Source: Hymenobacter volaticus
GTDB taxonomy: Bacteria > Bacteroidota > Bacteroidia > Cytophagales > Hymenobacteraceae
Assembly: GCF_022921055.1 (NCBI RefSeq)
Contig: NZ_CP095067.1
Location: 83,289-147,288, forward strand
Length of the DNA: 64,000 bases
Direction: 5' to 3'
Shown here: positions 9,482 to 18,425 of the stretch, piece by piece
Numbering within the stretch: position 1 is the first letter of the stretch
Layout: each line of letters begins with the position of its first letter
The notes under the pieces: model-generated
Database searches by the model: none
Told to the model about the DNA's origin: nothing
What the model saw: the letters and a program-made list of their open reading frames with translations, nothing else
Translations under genes and position numbers: made by a program

Positions 9482-9683
9482 TTAGGAATACCAGAAGCGG
9501 ATTCTGCAAACGAACCGGTTGGTGTCCTGGCAAGGATTACCTCAGCAGACACGCTCGAAATAGAGACCTTGGGAAGGCAACCTATTTGTAGTCTACCCGC
9601 AGGCAATCCAGTGGCTGTCCAACTGCGTTTGTCTGATGAATGGTAGCCGTTCTTTCTTGTTCGTCTTTAGTGTATTGTGACCA

Positions 9684-9956
9684 ATGACTGTCTCCGCGTC
9701 CTCGATAGGGCGCCAACTACTTGGCAAGCGGGTGCCCCAGCTTGCTGCAGCCTTGCACCTGCAACGCGACTTGCAGCTAGATTCCTTGGATATTGTGGAG
9801 CTGGTGATTTGCTTGGAGCGGCAGTGTCGCATCGTCCTGCCCGACGCTGAATTCGAGAGTTGGCAGACCGTGGGTGATGTGTACCAGAGCCTGAAACGAC
9901 ACGAAGCCGGCTACTTAACAACTTGCTGGCGCTGCCTAGTTGATTTCCTGAGCTGA
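9684..9956 (+). CDS. Acyl carrier protein-like protein
   Basis: 90 residues. The segment LQRDLQLDSLDIVELVICLE matches helix II of acyl carrier proteins, with the DSL motif whose Ser takes the 4'-phosphopantetheine arm. The preceding helix (SIGRQLLGKRVPQLAAAL) and later helices (DAEFESWQTVGDVYQSL) fit the four-helix fold. The C-terminal tail (TCWRCLVDFL) is Cys- and Trp-containing and unusual for an ACP. No fatty-acid or polyketide genes adjoin it, so it is an orphan carrier; its acyl group and partner enzymes are unknown. Confidence 0.75.
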   Translation: MTVSASSIGRQLLGKRVPQLAAALHLQRDLQLDSLDIVELVICLERQCRIVLPDAEFESWQTVGDVYQSLKRHEAGYLTTCWRCLVDFLS

Positions 9957-9978
9957 ACGGTTGAGGCTACTTGTCGCC

Positions 9979-10458
9979 TTACAACCCTACTTCTGTTGAG
10001 GAGCTTAGCTTATTGGGACAGGCTGGCGGTGCGGTGCCAAACTGTAAAAGCTGATAGGCATCGTTGCCTTGCCCGCTACTACCCGCTTGCAACCACCCGT
10101 TCTTCAGGTAAAAGGTTAGCGCCCGCGTATTTCGGGTCAAGCACTTAAGCGTGTACGGAAGAGGCAACCACGAAGTGAGGCTGGCCAGCAAGCGCTGGCC
10201 GATATCTTGGCCCTGGTAAGCCGGCGCTACGAAGAGGTGATGCACAAAGCAACTGGGCGGCCACACCGAAATAAAGCCTACCACAGGTCCCTCAGCCAAA
10301 GCCGCCACCCAAATTGTTTCGCCCTGGGTTTGCGACGCGAAGTCGGAGAGTTGAAAAAGAACTGGATCAACCCACGGAAAAGCAGCTCGTCGCGCCTGTA
10401 AGAACAGGTGAGCTAAGGCTTCTGTATCGCTAAGGTAGGCCAGCCGGATCAGGAGCAT
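9979..10458 (-). CDS. GNAT family N-acetyltransferase
   Basis: 159 residues. The acetyl-CoA-binding core of GNAT enzymes is seen as VVGFISVWPPSCFVHHLFVA followed by PAYQGQDIGQRLLASL (the Q/RxxGxG/A pyrophosphate loop) and the later CLTRNTRALTFYLKNGW. These transfer an acetyl group from acetyl-CoA to an amine of a small molecule or protein; the substrate cannot be assigned. It lies about 90 bases downstream of lgt on the same strand. Confidence 0.88.
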   Translation of the reverse strand: MLLIRLAYLSDTEALAHLFLQARRAAFPWVDPVLFQLSDFASQTQGETIWVAALAEGPVVGFISVWPPSCFVHHLFVAPAYQGQDIGQRLLASLTSWLPLPYTLKCLTRNTRALTFYLKNGWLQAGSSGQGNDAYQLLQFGTAPPACPNKLSSSTEVGL

Positions 10459-10549
10459 GCAAAATTCGCTTACGTGGTTTTTCTATTCGGCGGACTTGTC
10501 GTGGCGTCAACTCAACCGAGAACTTCGGCCGAGGCCGGCGCAGGAGAAG

Positions 10550-11482
10550 CTAGCATACAGGGGCATGACTGGCGGGCTTGCCTGGCCACCGGCCCGCGTG
10601 AAGCATCACCCATAGCCCGAGCAAAATCAGTGGTATACTCAGCAACTGCCCCATATTAAACAGTAAATGTTGCTCGAAGGCCACCTGATCTTCTTTCAGG
10701 AACTCGATTCCGAAGCGAAACGAGAAGAGCAACGTCACAAAACTGCCAAACAAGAGCCCCCGGGGTGTTTGCTCACGGTAGTGGTTCCATAATCCGTAGA
10801 GCAGCGCAAACAGAAATACGCAAAACAGCGACTCATAGACCTGAGTTGGATGACGAGGTACCGCCATTCGAGACGAAGCAGTTGGCAGCGTACCTGGAGC
10901 CAGTAGAGCTAAATCTTGGCCCGGCTGCACCAGCACCGCGCCAACAGGTAAGGGTAGTGCTGGTGCTTGCAAATGCTCGCTGGCACGCGGGAACACAACT
11001 GCCCACGGCACCTGCGTTGGCTGCCCCACAATTTCCGAGTTCATCAGATTGCCAACACGAATGCAGGCCCCACCTACCGCCACCATAATCACGATTCGAT
11101 CGAGCACCCATAAGTAGTCGAAGTGATGGCGTCGGCTGAAGAGCCAGGTGACCAGCAAGATGCCAATGGCAGCCCCGTGGCTGGCAAGTCCGGCCCACGG
11201 GAAAACAAAGAAAATTTCTAAAGGATGCTGGGAGAAATATGCCCAGTCGTAGAACACGCAGTGCCCCAAGCGCGCGCCTAGCACCGTACCGAGAACCACA
11301 TATCCCGTTATTGAATCCACCCAAAACAACGGTACGCGTTCGGTCCGGAAAATGTGCCGCAGCCCGAACGAGCCTAGCACAAAGCCCGAGGAAAAGAAAA
11401 CACCATACCACGTCAGCTGCCAAAAGCCGAAGTTGTAGAGTATGGGGCTGGTCGTCCACGTGAGGGCGGCAAACAAGTTCAT
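10550..11482 (-). CDS. lgt: Prolipoprotein diacylglyceryl transferase
   Basis: 310 residues, integral inner-membrane enzyme that moves a diacylglyceryl group from phosphatidylglycerol to the lipobox Cys of prolipoproteins, the first step of lipoprotein maturation. Visible: about seven hydrophobic spans, WYGVFFSSGFVLG, the conserved LASHGAAIGI stretch carrying the essential His, and the Lgt signature RVGNLMNSEIVGQPT (Arg, Asn and Glu expected for lipid binding). An extra loop of ~50 residues between the signature and HPTQVYE is common in Bacteroidota forms. Start ATG at 11482 lies 48 bases after the small membrane protein gene. Confidence 0.94.
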   Translation of the reverse strand: MNLFAALTWTTSPILYNFGFWQLTWYGVFFSSGFVLGSFGLRHIFRTERVPLFWVDSITGYVVLGTVLGARLGHCVFYDWAYFSQHPLEIFFVFPWAGLASHGAAIGILLVTWLFSRRHHFDYLWVLDRIVIMVAVGGACIRVGNLMNSEIVGQPTQVPWAVVFPRASEHLQAPALPLPVGAVLVQPGQDLALLAPGTLPTASSRMAVPRHPTQVYESLFCVFLFALLYGLWNHYREQTPRGLLFGSFVTLLFSFRFGIEFLKEDQVAFEQHLLFNMGQLLSIPLILLGLWVMLHAGRWPGKPASHAPVC

Positions 11483-11530
11483 CGGGAAAAAGATAAAAGT
11501 GAAACAGCAAAAAGGCGTTGACGCGTCTTT

Positions 11531-11725
11531 TTAGCAGCCGCCCAAGGCGAAAGACAACAGCACCAGGCACAGGTGCAGCACAGCACGCCGCGGACGCAGT
11601 GCCCAACGGGCGGGGGGAGGCGAGGGCGTAAGCAGCGCGGCGAGTTGTTGCTCGCTCCACAAATCATGCTCCTCGACCTGCTGCTTATGCGCCTTCCATA
11701 AGGCATCAAGTTCATTTAGATTCAT
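11531..11725 (-). CDS. Small membrane protein co-encoded with ECF sigma factor
   Basis: 64 residues. An acidic helical N-terminus (LNELDALWKAHKQQVEEHD) is followed by one hydrophobic segment (VLHLCLVLLSFALGG) and a terminal Cys. Its ATG overlaps the stop of the sigma factor gene (ATGA at 11725-11722), so the two are translationally coupled. In Bacteroidota, short membrane proteins in this position often act as anti-sigma factors, but this is inference from position and topology; no zinc-binding motif is present. The single hydrophobic segment ends at the stop codon, so it may be truncated. Confidence 0.6.
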   Translation of the reverse strand: MNLNELDALWKAHKQQVEEHDLWSEQQLAALLTPSPPPARWALRPRRAVLHLCLVLLSFALGGC

Positions 11726-12288
11726 AGCAATTGCCCCTTTAGGCGCTTTTCTAGTTTGCCTTTAATGCGATACAGACGGGTGCTGACCGTGGTAGTACTC
11801 AGGTCCAGCAAGGCGGCAATTTCTTGGTAGCCATAGCCTTCCAGGTGCAGCAAAACCACGGCTTTGTCCACGGCCGAAAGGTGGTGGATTGCTTCATGCA
11901 GAGCGTCGGCAGCGTCCGCTGGCGCCACTAGGTCATCTGGGTTGGGCAGGTGTTGCAGTTGCTCGCTCCAGCCCACCCATTGCGGCTGCGCTTTCGCTTG
12001 GCGAAGGCGAGAGAAAATCGTGTTGAGCGCCACCCGGTACATCCAAGTGGCCACGTGGGCAGTGGCATTGAAAGAAGGATAGGATTTCCAGAGTTGCAGC
12101 ACAATCTCTTGAAAAGCATCCTGCCGATCTTCTGCCCGCAGGTAATAAATGCGGCACAGGCTATGCAGGCGCCGCTGGTGCGTCGATAAGAGGCGAAGAA
12201 ATTCCTGCTGGAGCGCGAAGGAGGACACGAGAAACGGGAGAAGACGGCAGACAGGAATATTAGTCGCAAGCCGTCGGCAAAAAGTCAC
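11722..12288 (-). CDS. RNA polymerase sigma factor, ECF type
   Basis: 188 residues as drawn. Sigma region 2 is seen as RIYYLRAEDRQDAFQEIVLQ and the promoter-melting WMYRVALNTIFSRLR; region 4 is seen as LSAVDKAVVLLHLEGYGYQE and IAALLDLSTTTVSTRLYRIK. It directs RNA polymerase to an alternative promoter set, unknown here. The first ~25 residues before ALQQEFLRLL are atypical, so the true start may be an internal GTG or TTG. It overlaps the small membrane protein gene by four bases, with lgt 48 bases further on. Confidence 0.9.
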   Translation of the reverse strand: MTFCRRLATNIPVCRLLPFLVSSFALQQEFLRLLSTHQRRLHSLCRIYYLRAEDRQDAFQEIVLQLWKSYPSFNATAHVATWMYRVALNTIFSRLRQAKAQPQWVGWSEQLQHLPNPDDLVAPADAADALHEAIHHLSAVDKAVVLLHLEGYGYQEIAALLDLSTTTVSTRLYRIKGKLEKRLKGQLL

Positions 12289-12944
12289 ACGGAAGTAAAA
12301 TATATTTTTCGCAATGGAAAATAAAAGCTTAGTGCTGCTAATGAATTGCGACTAGGGGCGGGAGCGGGGAGAGCGGAACTTCGCTGTTTTCTGACACAAT
12401 CTGGGCTGGCAGAATTCAACATGATTGCCTTGCCGAAAATTCTTTTCATCCTATTGTAGCTTTCGTTGCTAGGCTGCAACAGCAAGTGCTAGCATAGAAA
12501 AGCAATGAGTGCTGCTTGATAAATAGGAGGCATTGACCGAGTGAAAAGAGACATTGACCCAGGAAAATTGCCATTGTTAGGGTCCATTGGCACCTTAGCT
12601 TCGATTTCTGCTGCTAAAAGGTTTTTTCACTCTCTTTGCTATGTTTTACTCGCTCACTATCCGAATCCGACCGTCAGTGTATCGTTCCCGAGTAACTGCC
12701 CTCAACCATCATGCTAAGGCGATAAGGAGGCGAGCAATTTGTCTTAGGATAGAAGCTGGTAGTTCACCGGGTCTATTGGACCGGCAATCTTAGGCATAGT
12801 GATAAGTGCAGGGTCGCTATTGTCGGGCCACAAACTCCTGAGCACATTATCCGGTAGGCCGCGGTAGGCTGTTAGTTCCGGTGTCGCTTCACCCCACAGG
12901 CCCATTAATACGAAGAAAAGGAACGATTACTTTACTTACGCTAC
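12289..12944. other. Intergenic gap upstream of the ECF sigma gene
   Basis: About 650 bases between divergent genes, presumably holding promoters for both directions. No reading frame, repeat or hairpin stands out. Confidence 0.35.
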
Positions 12945-13193
12945 ATGGATTCACCCAACGCAACACGTTACGCCAACAGCGCGGAAGCGAAAAAGTGCTA
13001 TCTAAAATTCACTCAGTTGGTTGCTGGAGTTGCTGAACGCTATCAGGCCTACTTGGAAAGCGAAGGCCTTGCTATTGCGGCTTGTTATCACTTAAGCTTT
13101 CACTATGCCAATGCTCGCCTTCAGATCAATCCAGGGTTGCCCTTGCACTTGTACCAAGAGTTGCGCCAGTGCTTTGTGGAAAGCTTTGGGTAA
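12945..13193 (+). CDS. Small hypothetical protein
   Basis: 82 residues, soluble and largely helical (EAKKCYLKFTQLVAGVAERY, then LHLYQELRQCFVES). No signal peptide, membrane span or recognised motif. It starts with ATG and lies alone between two long non-coding stretches. Codon use looks ordinary for the window. I cannot assign a function and it may be a chance frame. Confidence 0.4.
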   Translation: MDSPNATRYANSAEAKKCYLKFTQLVAGVAERYQAYLESEGLAIAACYHLSFHYANARLQINPGLPLHLYQELRQCFVESFG

Positions 13194-13765
13194 GGTAATG
13201 CTCTATAGGGCAATGAAGTGTAGCGTATTCATGGCTTGCACGAGCCTTTCGCAGTAGTTGAGGGCAAGCACAACTGGTGAGAGTAGAATAAACGAATATA
13301 TCGAGTTCGGCGTTGGGCCGGCCCAACGTCATGGTGGTGACTACTTGCTATTGCTCAAAGGCTGATCAAGCCAAAGCTCGATCAACAGGCAGGCTACCAG
13401 TAGTAAGCATATGAGTAAAGCCTGTCCAAGGCGGAGCAGGTGCCGAATCTGAGCAGGCGAGTTTTTCACTGAGACCCATGCTAATTGACAGTCGTTGCTC
13501 GCGGCATTACCATAAAAAAAACTCTACGAGCAGGGCTAAAACGAATACGGCGCAAGACAGGGCAGATAAGCCTACTTGGTCACGAAAGCTATAAGGAGTA
13601 TAATCTTGTTTCATGTACTACAAATTGTTGCGTATGAATAATGTACAAACACACATAGCATAGTGCAAGTATAATGCCAAGCTCATCCACAGCAATTAGT
13701 TTAGCGCGACTAGCTAGTCGAATGTTCCCACTCTTGCTTCTGCTCACGACAGGGTATTGTTTAGA
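13194..13765. other. Non-coding gap
   Basis: About 570 bases with many short stops in all frames. I see no supported gene. Confidence 0.35.
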
Positions 13766-14020
13766 ATGAAAGAGTTGAATTGGCTTACCCTAAATTTATG
13801 TGAAGAGTAGCGAGACTATCAGTTAACCGACAATACAGTCTTACTCCGTTTATGGCAACCGTACCACACTCGAAAAGGGCAGTGGATTGAAGTGTATTCG
13901 CATCCAGCCACCGGCTAAACAATTATTCAGTTCCGCTCGACCCAGCAATGATTCCGCGCAGGTACTCATCTATACCAATTCCGTTAGCAGGTAGCTCCGC
14001 CCTACAATGGCCTAGTATAA
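13766..14020 (+). pseudogene. Decayed gene of unknown family with four internal stops
   Basis: A plus-strand frame starting with ATG at 13766 reads MKELNWLTLNLCEE, stop, RDYQLTDNTVLLRLWQPYHT followed by RKGQWIEVYSHPATG, stop, TIIQFRSTQQ, stop, FRAGTHLYQFR, stop, QVAPPYNGLV, stop at 14018-14020. All stops (TAG, TAA, TGA, TAG, TAA) are in one phase and the pieces between them read like ordinary protein. A hairpin with a T-run follows at 14153-14189, as expected at the end of a former gene. I do not recognise the family. Confidence 0.35.
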
Positions 14021-14152
14021 AGGACAGCAGTAGTTGCTGCCGCTTAGCGGCTAAAAGTTGGCACCAGACGTGTGTCAGTGTTAAGTGTTGGTTGACGGTC
14101 AGCGTAAATCAGGCTGTTTATTGGTAATCAACTAATGCAGCTTCAAGCCAAC

Positions 14153-14189
14153 AAAAAAGCGTCCTCAGCCACGGCTAAAGACGCTTTTT
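14153..14189 (+). terminator. Intrinsic terminator
   Basis: 10-bp stem (14154-14163 AAAAAGCGTC with 14180-14189 GACGCTTTTT) and an inner AGCC/GGCT pairing, ending in a run of five T. It faces the plus strand and would have ended the decayed gene at 13766-14020. Confidence 0.6.
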
Positions 14190-14400
14190 GTGTAAGGCTC
14201 TGCTGAAAATAAAAACCCAGTTGCTCCCTCAACCCGCCTAAGGTAAACCACCCAGCTCGGCAACTTTGCGACGAAGTAGCATATTACTTTTAACGAAAGA
14301 ATCAGCTAGGCTGGTGGGTTACGCATCTTAGCGAACTTAAACTGCCACTTTTTATGGGCACTGCTCAACTAATCGCCAGGAACGGGCAATAAGCCATAGG

Positions 14401-15401
14401 TCAGTATGTTAGCTTCTGGATGGTGCCGTCGCCGTTGTTGAGCACGTAATAAGTCCGAATACCGGCGCGCTCGATATCAGTAGGTCTATCCAATCCATCT
14501 AGGAGCGCAGTGCCCCCGGCGTTGGCGATACGGCCGCTGCGTGGCACAAAGCCTGGGGAGGCGGCGAGAATGCAAACTGCCCGTACTCGGTGACGATGGG
14601 CTGGTAATTAACCGACAAAGTGATGTCGGTCAGGGTAGTAAAGCCGCTCTTGTACACGCTCACGATGCCGGCAGGGTCCACTTGGTATATATTGGCCGTG
14701 CCCCTAGTAAACGGTCCTCCGCTCAGGGTGGTCACTAGAAACTTGCGCCCGTCGTACACGATGCCTGTAGGGACGGCTTCCTGCGTCGCTGTCACGTTTG
14801 GTAGGCGGGCAAAAACGCTCAGCGCCCTGGTCGCGCTATGGCGTTTGATGATGGCATTGGCCCCCGAATCCACGATGTAGAGGTGGCCGTCCGGGCCGAA
14901 GGTGAGGTTGTAAAGATTGGTGTTGACGGGGTCAGTTAGCCGCTGGGCCCGCACAAACGTACCAATATCCTCGCTCGGCAAGCTCTGGGCCGTGCGGGGC
15001 GGGTCACCTGGCTTGAATGTGGAAACATCAACGGTGTAGAGCTTGCCGGTACCCCCTTCTAATACGTAAAGCGTACCCTCGTCATACAGTATGTGGCTGA
15101 TGCCTTCGGCCGTGCCGTTGGCCAGCACCGAGGCAAACCCGGTCAGGGCCGGATAGACCTGCCCATTGGCCGTCACTAGCGAGATGCGCGCGTCGTTCTG
15201 TCCAGTGCCGCTTTCGCTAACCCAAAGCTGCCCCCGGCTCCCCACGCTCAGGCCGATGGGCTTGACCAGGTTTTGCGCAAATGGAGTCGCCGTAAAGCGG
15301 GTAGGCTCGGGGATAAACTCGTAGTTCCCGTCGTCGTCCTGACAACCGGTAGCCGTTCCTAGCGCCAGCAGCGCCAGGAGGAAGTATGATTTCCGATACA
15401 T
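14401..15401 (-). CDS. ScyD/ScyE family lipoprotein, frameshifted in this sequence
   Basis: An intact reading frame gives about 330 residues when one base is restored. The N-terminus is a lipoprotein signal (LLALLALGTATGCQ, Cys near residue 20). The body is a beta-propeller with repeats such as PIGLSVGSRGQLWVSESGTG, YNLTFGPDGHLYIVDSGANA and PTGIVYDGRKFLVTTLSGGP, matching the ScyD/ScyE family of exported proteins. Near 14550-14557 the frame breaks after GQFAFSPPP; adding one base restores GFVPRSGRIANAGGTALLDG and a proper end (YYVLNNGDGTIQKLTY) at 14401. The missing base lies in or beside the G4 run 14554-14557. I judge this a sequence error. The protein probably acts in the periplasm or at the outer membrane; its role is unknown. 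Confidence 0.82.
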
Positions 15402-16254
15402 AACAGGTAGGATGGTGAAACATGAATATAGTGATTATAAATATAAACATTAAGCTAGTTGAATATTTGTTAGTGCTTATTGTTGAGCTGATTGTCAATT
15501 CATTAAGCAAAAATTCTTCGCTAACATGCCAGGAACAGAGTCGAGCATATCGAGTAAGTAAAGCCTTATTAAGCTTGTCGATAAACAAGTCCATCCTCAA
15601 CAGAGAGGCACCTGGCATAGAAAGCCGAACGGCAGCAGTCGGCATTCTAGTTAATGGCAAACGTGTATCTGAACTGGCAAAATTCTGACGTGGCGTTCCA
15701 GCTTCGATACAGCCAAAAGGCTGTTTCATACCGGAACTCCGAGGCACTTTGACCTAACTTGGTGACAGTAACTGCATATTGCACTTCCACCCATAATGGA
15801 GGCGAAACCGCGACTTCACCCACGTTCCCACAGTGGAGTTGCGGGTGCCACTAGATTAAACGTAGGCCCATAGTGGTTACCTACTGGTAGCCAAAATACG
15901 GCACACATGCTGGCGCTCAGGCCGGCTTGTGCCTTCACCCGCAGCGGGGGCTAGGCAAGGGTAATCATGAACACAGCCCACCCTCCAAGGCAAAGAAGAA
16001 AAACCCGAGGCACAGCGCAAGAATAGCAGAGTGGGGGTAAGCAAAAGAGTAACGGATACTGATTGGGATTGCATGCCCCGGGGCCAGCGACGAGGAGGAA
16101 GTTTTCTCTGTGCTGAAGTTAGGCCTTGCCATAGCTGATTGAAAGCAGCCAGTAGATGTACAATAACTAGTAACCGCAAGCCTTTTCTAAATAATTCAAT
16201 CAACTAAGTCCTTTCCAGGTTACTATCTACTTTTTCACCTAGCCTTTCTTTTTT
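15402..16254. other. Long gap with an AT-rich segment
   Basis: About 850 bases between divergent genes. The part at 15410-15500 is clearly AT-richer than its surroundings and lies just upstream of the ScyD-like lipoprotein gene, where its promoter would be. Plus- and minus-strand frames here have no recognisable protein character. Confidence 0.35.
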
Positions 16255-17361
16255 ATGGCTTCTAATGCCTTGTTCAGCCCTTTTTCGCTGAAATCCTTGC
16301 AACTCAAGAATCGCATTGTCATGGCGTCTGTGACGCGCTCCTTTTCGCCTAATGGCGTACCAGGTCCCGACGTAGCCGCGTACTACCGCCGCCGGGCCGA
16401 AGGCCAGGTGGGCTAGATTCTCTCGGAGGGAACCGTCATCGAGCGGCCCGCTTCGTCGAATGAACCCAATGTGCCGCATTTCTATGGCGAGCAGGCGCTG
16501 GCCGGCTGGCAGCACGTCATCAACGAAGTGCACGCGGCAGGCGGCAAAATGGGCCCTCAAATCTGGCACATGGGCGTGATGCAGGACCATCCGTCGGGGT
16601 GGAAACCGTCTGAGCCCTTTGAAGGTCCCTCAGGCTTGGTTGCGCCCGGCACGCCAAAAGGTAAGGCGATGACGGAAAATGATTTGGCCGACACAATTGC
16701 GGCCTTTGCCCAAGCGGCGGCGGCGGCTAAGCGCTTAGGGTTTGATTGCCTAGAACTGCACGGCGCACATGGTTATCTGATCGATCAATTCTTCTGGGAC
16801 GGCACCAACCAGCGTCCGGATGGTTACGGTGGTACTACCCTGCCCGACCGAAGCCGCTTAGCAATCGAACTTGTGCAGCAAGTTCGGCAGCAAGTAGGCG
16901 AAGAGTTTGTAATCAGCCTGCGTCTCTCGCAGTGGAAACAGCAGGATTTTGGCGTCAAACTGGCTCATACGTCCCAGGAAATGGAGGCGTGGCTCGCGCC
17001 CCTAGCTGCAGCTGGCGTAGACATCTTTCACTGCTCGCAACGCCGCTTTTGGGAGCCGGAATTTGCGCAGGAAAACTCGGATTTGAATTTTGCTGGATGG
17101 GTAAAAAAACTAACCGGCAAAACGACTATTACGGTTGGGTCGGTGGGCTTATCCGGAGAGTTCCTGGCTGGTTTCGCCGGCGAAGCGTCGGAGCCTCGCT
17201 CCTTAGACGAGTTGATGCGCCGTCTAGACCGGGAAGAATTCGATTTAGTCGCTGTAGGCCGTCAGTTGATTGTGGATCCCAGCTGGGTGGAAAAAATTCA
17301 GCAGGGCCGCACCAACGAGTTGAAAGGCTACAGCCGGGAAGCACTCAGCACGCTCGTTTAA
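16255..17361 (+). pseudogene. Old Yellow Enzyme family NADH:flavin oxidoreductase with in-frame amber stop
   Basis: From ATG at 16255 (MASNALFSPFSLKSLQLKNR) the frame matches the FMN-dependent Old Yellow Enzyme family, which reduces the C=C bond of enones with NAD(P)H. At codon 54 a TAG (16414-16416) interrupts AEGQVG-stop-ILSEGTVIERP, where family members carry a hydrophobic residue. Downstream the frame stays open for 315 codons with the expected motifs: LELHGAHGYLIDQFFWDG (FMN/active-site His), DRSRLAIELV, and a C-terminal LVAVGRQLIVDP phosphate site. Total length 368 codons is normal. The clean remainder suggests a very recent mutation or a base error rather than old decay. A GTG at 16471 could only start a truncated, probably inactive protein. 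Confidence 0.85.
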
Positions 17362-17737
17362 CTCTGGCGTCAGGGATTCCTTGCTGTTAATAGGATCGGG
17401 AATGCCGTTTGGATACTAATTCAGGCGGCATTACTATTTAGCGGCTGGTGCTTCTTGCACTAGTAAAAAGTGGCTTTGCTGCGACCTACAGAAGTAAGGC
17501 CGGCGGGCATGAAGTAGTAAATTCAACTTGGCTACTTATTAACCTTAGGTACAAGGTTTGATACTACATAGCTCTACAAGCGCCTTAACTAAGTCTTATA
17601 GACACTATCATGTAGACACTATCATGGAAAAGTGGTAGGCTAGGTTGAAGGTATAGTGCTGCGTTCGGCAACTGCACCAATTTTTATGTTTAGCAAACCT
17701 CCTAAGCTGACTTGCATAGGTCAGTTACTCTGGCGGC
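17362..17737. other. Gap between convergent genes
   Basis: About 375 bases. No gene seen; a short direct repeat (gacactatcatg, twice near 17600-17623) is the only structure. Confidence 0.35.
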
Positions 17738-18217
17738 CTAGTGTCGTTGGGCTTCTTGCTGCTGTCGGCGTTGTGCTGCTTCTAAGTCTAGATATTGCTC
17801 TTTCTCCCGCTGGGCGTTGATGAACGCGGGCTCTTGGTAAAAACTGTTGCTTTGCCGCAACGAGTAGCGGTGATATCGGACGGAGTCTTCTAATAACGCT
17901 TCTAGGTGCTGTAAGTCCAGCTCAATTCGTTCGGCTTGGCCATCGTAGGCGAGCAGCACCAAGGTGCTATTTTCTACCTGCATATCAGTTAAATAGGGGC
18001 CGCCGTAGGCTTCAAACACGGTCTTCTCGCGTGTGCCGAAGAGGCCTTGGTAGCGAGCCGTCACTTTCCAGTTGAAATTAGTAGTTGCTCCCCCATCGGA
18101 GACGGCTAGGTGGAAAGTATAGTTTTGCCAGCGAACTTGTTTTACCTGTTTTGTGGTCCAACAAGAGCAGGTTAACAAGGGAAGTAGTAAGATTCCTAAT
18201 CGGACACCAAGATTCAT
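17738..18217 (-). CDS. Hypothetical lipoprotein
   Basis: 159 residues with a lipoprotein signal (LGILLLPLLTCSC, lipobox Cys near residue 19). The mature part is a mixed sheet region (WQNYTFHLAVSDGG, FNWKVTARYQGLF, STLVLLAYDGQAERIELDLQ) and a charged helical tail rich in Gln, Glu and Arg (REKEQYLDLEAAQRRQQQEA). It is probably membrane-anchored in the periplasm. No family recognised. It is the single gene between two transcripts; a strong hairpin lies 60 bases upstream of its start. Confidence 0.6.
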   Translation of the reverse strand: MNLGVRLGILLLPLLTCSCWTTKQVKQVRWQNYTFHLAVSDGGATTNFNWKVTARYQGLFGTREKTVFEAYGGPYLTDMQVENSTLVLLAYDGQAERIELDLQHLEALLEDSVRYHRYSLRQSNSFYQEPAFINAQREKEQYLDLEAAQRRQQQEAQRH

Positions 18218-18279
18218 ATTGATGGTCTAATAAGTCGTTTTTACGTTTGTCAGATTCTGGATAGCAGGCTAAGGCAGAG

Positions 18280-18312
18280 AAAGGGTCTGCCGCCCAAGGC
18301 AGCAGACCCTTT
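18280..18312. terminator. Hairpin terminator downstream of the large T9SS protein gene
   Basis: 11-bp perfect stem (18280-18290 with 18302-18312) with an 11-base loop. It lies about 115 bases past the 3' end of the minus-strand gene at 18426-21750 and before the lipoprotein gene, so it separates two transcripts. It carries a T-run in plus orientation and a weaker one in minus orientation. Confidence 0.6.
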
Positions 18313-18425
18313 TTGCTTTCTAGGAAGAGTGCTATGCTAAGCACGGCAACTAGTTTCTAACTGATGTTCCCCAACGACGGCTATTCCGAAATGAGGACCT
18401 TTGGAACGCGTTAGTACGTCGCAAG

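Noticed and set aside
10833..11660. Minus-strand frame of 275 codons overlapping lgt
   Set aside because: It overlaps the well-supported lgt gene in another frame and has shadow-type composition (Arg, Ala, Cys).
15422..15688. Plus-strand frame of 88 codons in an AT-rich stretch
   Set aside because: Composition follows the AT-rich DNA (Ile/Asn/Val repeats) and it lies in the promoter region of the ScyD-like gene.
16746..17390. Plus-strand frame of 214 codons inside the Old Yellow Enzyme gene
   Set aside because: Alternative frame of a clear enzyme gene; no motif.
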